From Nansenia antarctica (taxonomy: Eukaryota > Chordata > Actinopteri > Argentiniformes > Microstomatidae): DNA of 64,000 bases. The notes below the pieces were generated by a model. The model saw only the letters and a list, made by a program, of their open reading frames with translations, searched no databases and had not been told where the DNA came from. Shown here piece after piece: positions 62,069 to 64,000 of this stretch; position 1 is the stretch's first letter; the number at the start of each line of letters is the position of its first letter. The position numbers were made by a program, and so were the translations under genes. The DNA is taken from the NCBI GenBank assembly GCA_963989245.1, contig OZ022342.1:19199868-19263867 (forward strand). The letters are read 5' to 3'.

Positions 62069-64000
62069 CTGCTGACTCTCGAATGTCCACGCGCTGTCAG
62101 GTAAGGATGAGTCAAGCACGTTTATCATCTCTTTAAAGTCAGTGGTGCTGCTGGGCTTAACAAGGGTGAAATCACTGAACTCTGAGACTGGAGAGAGACA
62201 CGACCTGAAGGACTGGCTCTGAGACAACATGTCCCCTCCCAGGACCTCCACATACTTAATAGGCCCGTCAGTGTTGAGCTGGATCTGAAGGTTTCTGTTG
62301 GGATTCTTGTATCCGTCAGAGTCGCCCCGTCTGATGCAGCAACTCGAGTTGCTCCTTGTGTTTCTAACGCACTTCACCACTAAGATCAGAAACGTCAACA
62401 AAGACAACACGGAGACTGAGGCCAGAGAGATGATCAAATAAAACGTGATGTTACTGTTTTTGTTGTTGGGCTCTGCTGTCTTTTGACGGAAGTCAGATAT
62501 CGGCTCGTTGAGCCTGTCCTCTACCAGTATGTTGACAGTCACTGTGGTGGACTGGGCCGGCTCCCCGTTGTCCTTTATCTCTATAAGCAGCCTCTGAGAG
62601 GGGTCATCCTGCTCTGAAACAGCGCGTTTAGTCCTGACCTCCCCTGTGTAGAGATTCACACTGAACAGAGACATGTCTGTGGCCTCCGCCAGCCTGTAGG
62701 AAATCCAGGCGTTATGGCCCGAGTCAGCGTCCACTGCTGTTACCTTTGTGACCAGGTGGCCTGGTTTAGCGGACCGGGGCATATTCTGATGGGAGACGGA
62801 GCCCATGATAGCGGAGGGGTAAATAACAGCGGGGACATTATCGTTCTGGTCCAGGATAAAAACATGAACCGTAGCATTGCTGCTCAGTGAAGGAGAGCCG
62901 TGGTCCTTTGCCTGAACCTGGATCTGAAACACCTTCAGTTTCTCATAATCAAACGAGTGCATGCTGTAGATGCTGCCGTTATCTGAGTTTATGTAAATAT
63001 AGGAGGAGATAGACACGTCTTGTACTTTAGAGTCTAGTAGAGAATAGGAGATCTTAGCATTTTCTCCAAAATCTCCGTCTGCTGCGGACACGGAACAGAT
63101 AATAGAACCAGGGGTGTTATTCTCTGTGACGTAAACATGATATGTTGTGTCTGGAAACGTAGGTGAATTATCATTTACATCCAGAATATGGACTAGAATC
63201 GTTTTTTTGCTGCTCAGAGGAGGGGAGCCCCCATCAGTAGCTGTAATCGATATGCTGTACTCTGGGAACGTTTCACGGTCCAAACCTCCATTGGTGATTA
63301 ATGCGTAATGATTGGAAAAAGATGGTTTCAGTGTGAATGGATAACCAGGTGGCATTTTCAGTGTCACCTTTCCATTGTCACCCGAGTCTAGGTCCCTTGC
63401 GCTGATTAATGCGACTACAGTCCCTTTTGGTGCGTCCTCGCGCACTGGGCTTGGTTTAGAAGTGAGACTAATTTCCGGAGGGTTGTCATTCACGTCTATG
63501 ACATCAATCTGAACGTTGCACTGTCCTTCCATATCTGGAACACCTTTGTCTTTAGCAATGATCTCGACACTGTATGAGGGAGTGCTCTCATAATCCAGAG
63601 CCCCTGTTAAAAACATTTCTCCGGTTTTTGGATCAATGTCAAACAAAGCCATTACAGACGGTGCAGTATGGTCACCTAAGGAGTATTCTATATCCCCATT
63701 TGGCCCGTCGTCCAAATCGTTTGCCTCAACCTTTAGGAAAGACGCCCCCTGTGGTGTGTTTTCGTTTAGAGACACCTTGTATTCAGAATTTTCAAATACA
63801 GGGTTGTTATCGTTGATATCTAAGACAACAATTATAATCTGTGAAGTCCCAGATCTAACTGGAGAGCCACCGTCCAATGCAGTTAAGAGCAACCGATGCG
63901 TGTCCGTATTCTCCCTGTCCAGTGATTTTTCCAGCACCAACTCAGGAACCTTTTTACCATCAGCAGCATTTTTAATTTTCAACCTGAAATGTTCATTTTT
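62069..64000 (-). CDS. Gamma-cluster protocadherin variable exon, 5' part beyond window
   Basis: Open without interruption from the window edge (inside EC2, KNEHFRLKIKNAADGKKVPE) to the donor CAG|GTGAGA, phase 0. It covers the end of EC2 and then EC3-EC6 with linkers DINDNNP, DVNDNPP, DVNDNSP and DQNDNVP. A transmembrane segment (ITFYLIISLASVSVLSLLTF and on) follows. The cytoplasmic part has the standard cluster motifs IQLNTDGPIKYVEVLGGDM and 'SFRSCLSPVSEFSDFTLVK', and ends DSAWTFESQQ. It is a typical gamma-type variable exon and should splice to the same three constant exons. The start codon, signal peptide, EC1 and promoter lie to the right of the window. Confidence 0.96.

Overview
The window looks like a ray-finned (teleost) fish chromosome. 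The coding content is vertebrate and intron-split: a secreted C1q-domain protein, two C-type lectins and the end of a clustered protocadherin locus. The repeats are typical of fish: Tc1-like elements, L2/CR1-clade LINE 3' ends, tRNA-headed SINEs, hAT and TAA/TTA-target MITEs, and a very high density of (CA)n and (GA)n arrays. I cannot name the species from sequence alone.

Layout. 1-3,800 is intergenic, with one SINE and several microsatellites. 3,871-6,704 (+) is a three-exon, signal-peptide plus coiled-coil plus C1q-domain gene with an L2-like LINE in its first intron. 7,180-9,690 is a LINE graveyard in which one LINE is nested inside the 3' end of another. 9,690-23,700 has no recognisable gene. 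It holds microsatellites (one (CA)n of about 480 bp), two MITEs with clear target-site duplications, a SINE, and at 21.9-23.2 kb a puzzling set of exon-like modules that chain in one frame. 23,745-37,632 is a tandem segmental duplication. Each unit carries one intact five-coding-exon secreted C-type lectin (171 aa, EPN and WND motifs) on the minus strand. The right unit also carries a 2.0 kb TIR element that itself contains a hAT element. 37,700-51,800 has transposon fragments, microsatellites, a G-rich minisatellite and a strong inverted repeat at about 49.1 kb, but no gene I can support.

51,830-64,000 (minus strand) is the 3' end of a gamma-type clustered protocadherin locus. From right to left in transcription order there is a variable exon running off the window, a last variable exon with an unusual cytoplasmic tail, three constant exons and a long 3' UTR. 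Each large variable exon encodes cadherin repeats EC1-EC6, a transmembrane segment and a variable cytoplasmic part. It is spliced to the shared constant exons, which give every isoform the same 146-residue tail. Splice phases (0, 2, 1) fit throughout. The tail carries a 12-residue polyglutamine run.

Most long reading frames elsewhere are translations of (CA)n, (GA)n or LINE sequence and are not listed. Exon boundaries were placed by eye from GT/AG sites, phase and family knowledge. Repeat family names are by recognition, not database search.
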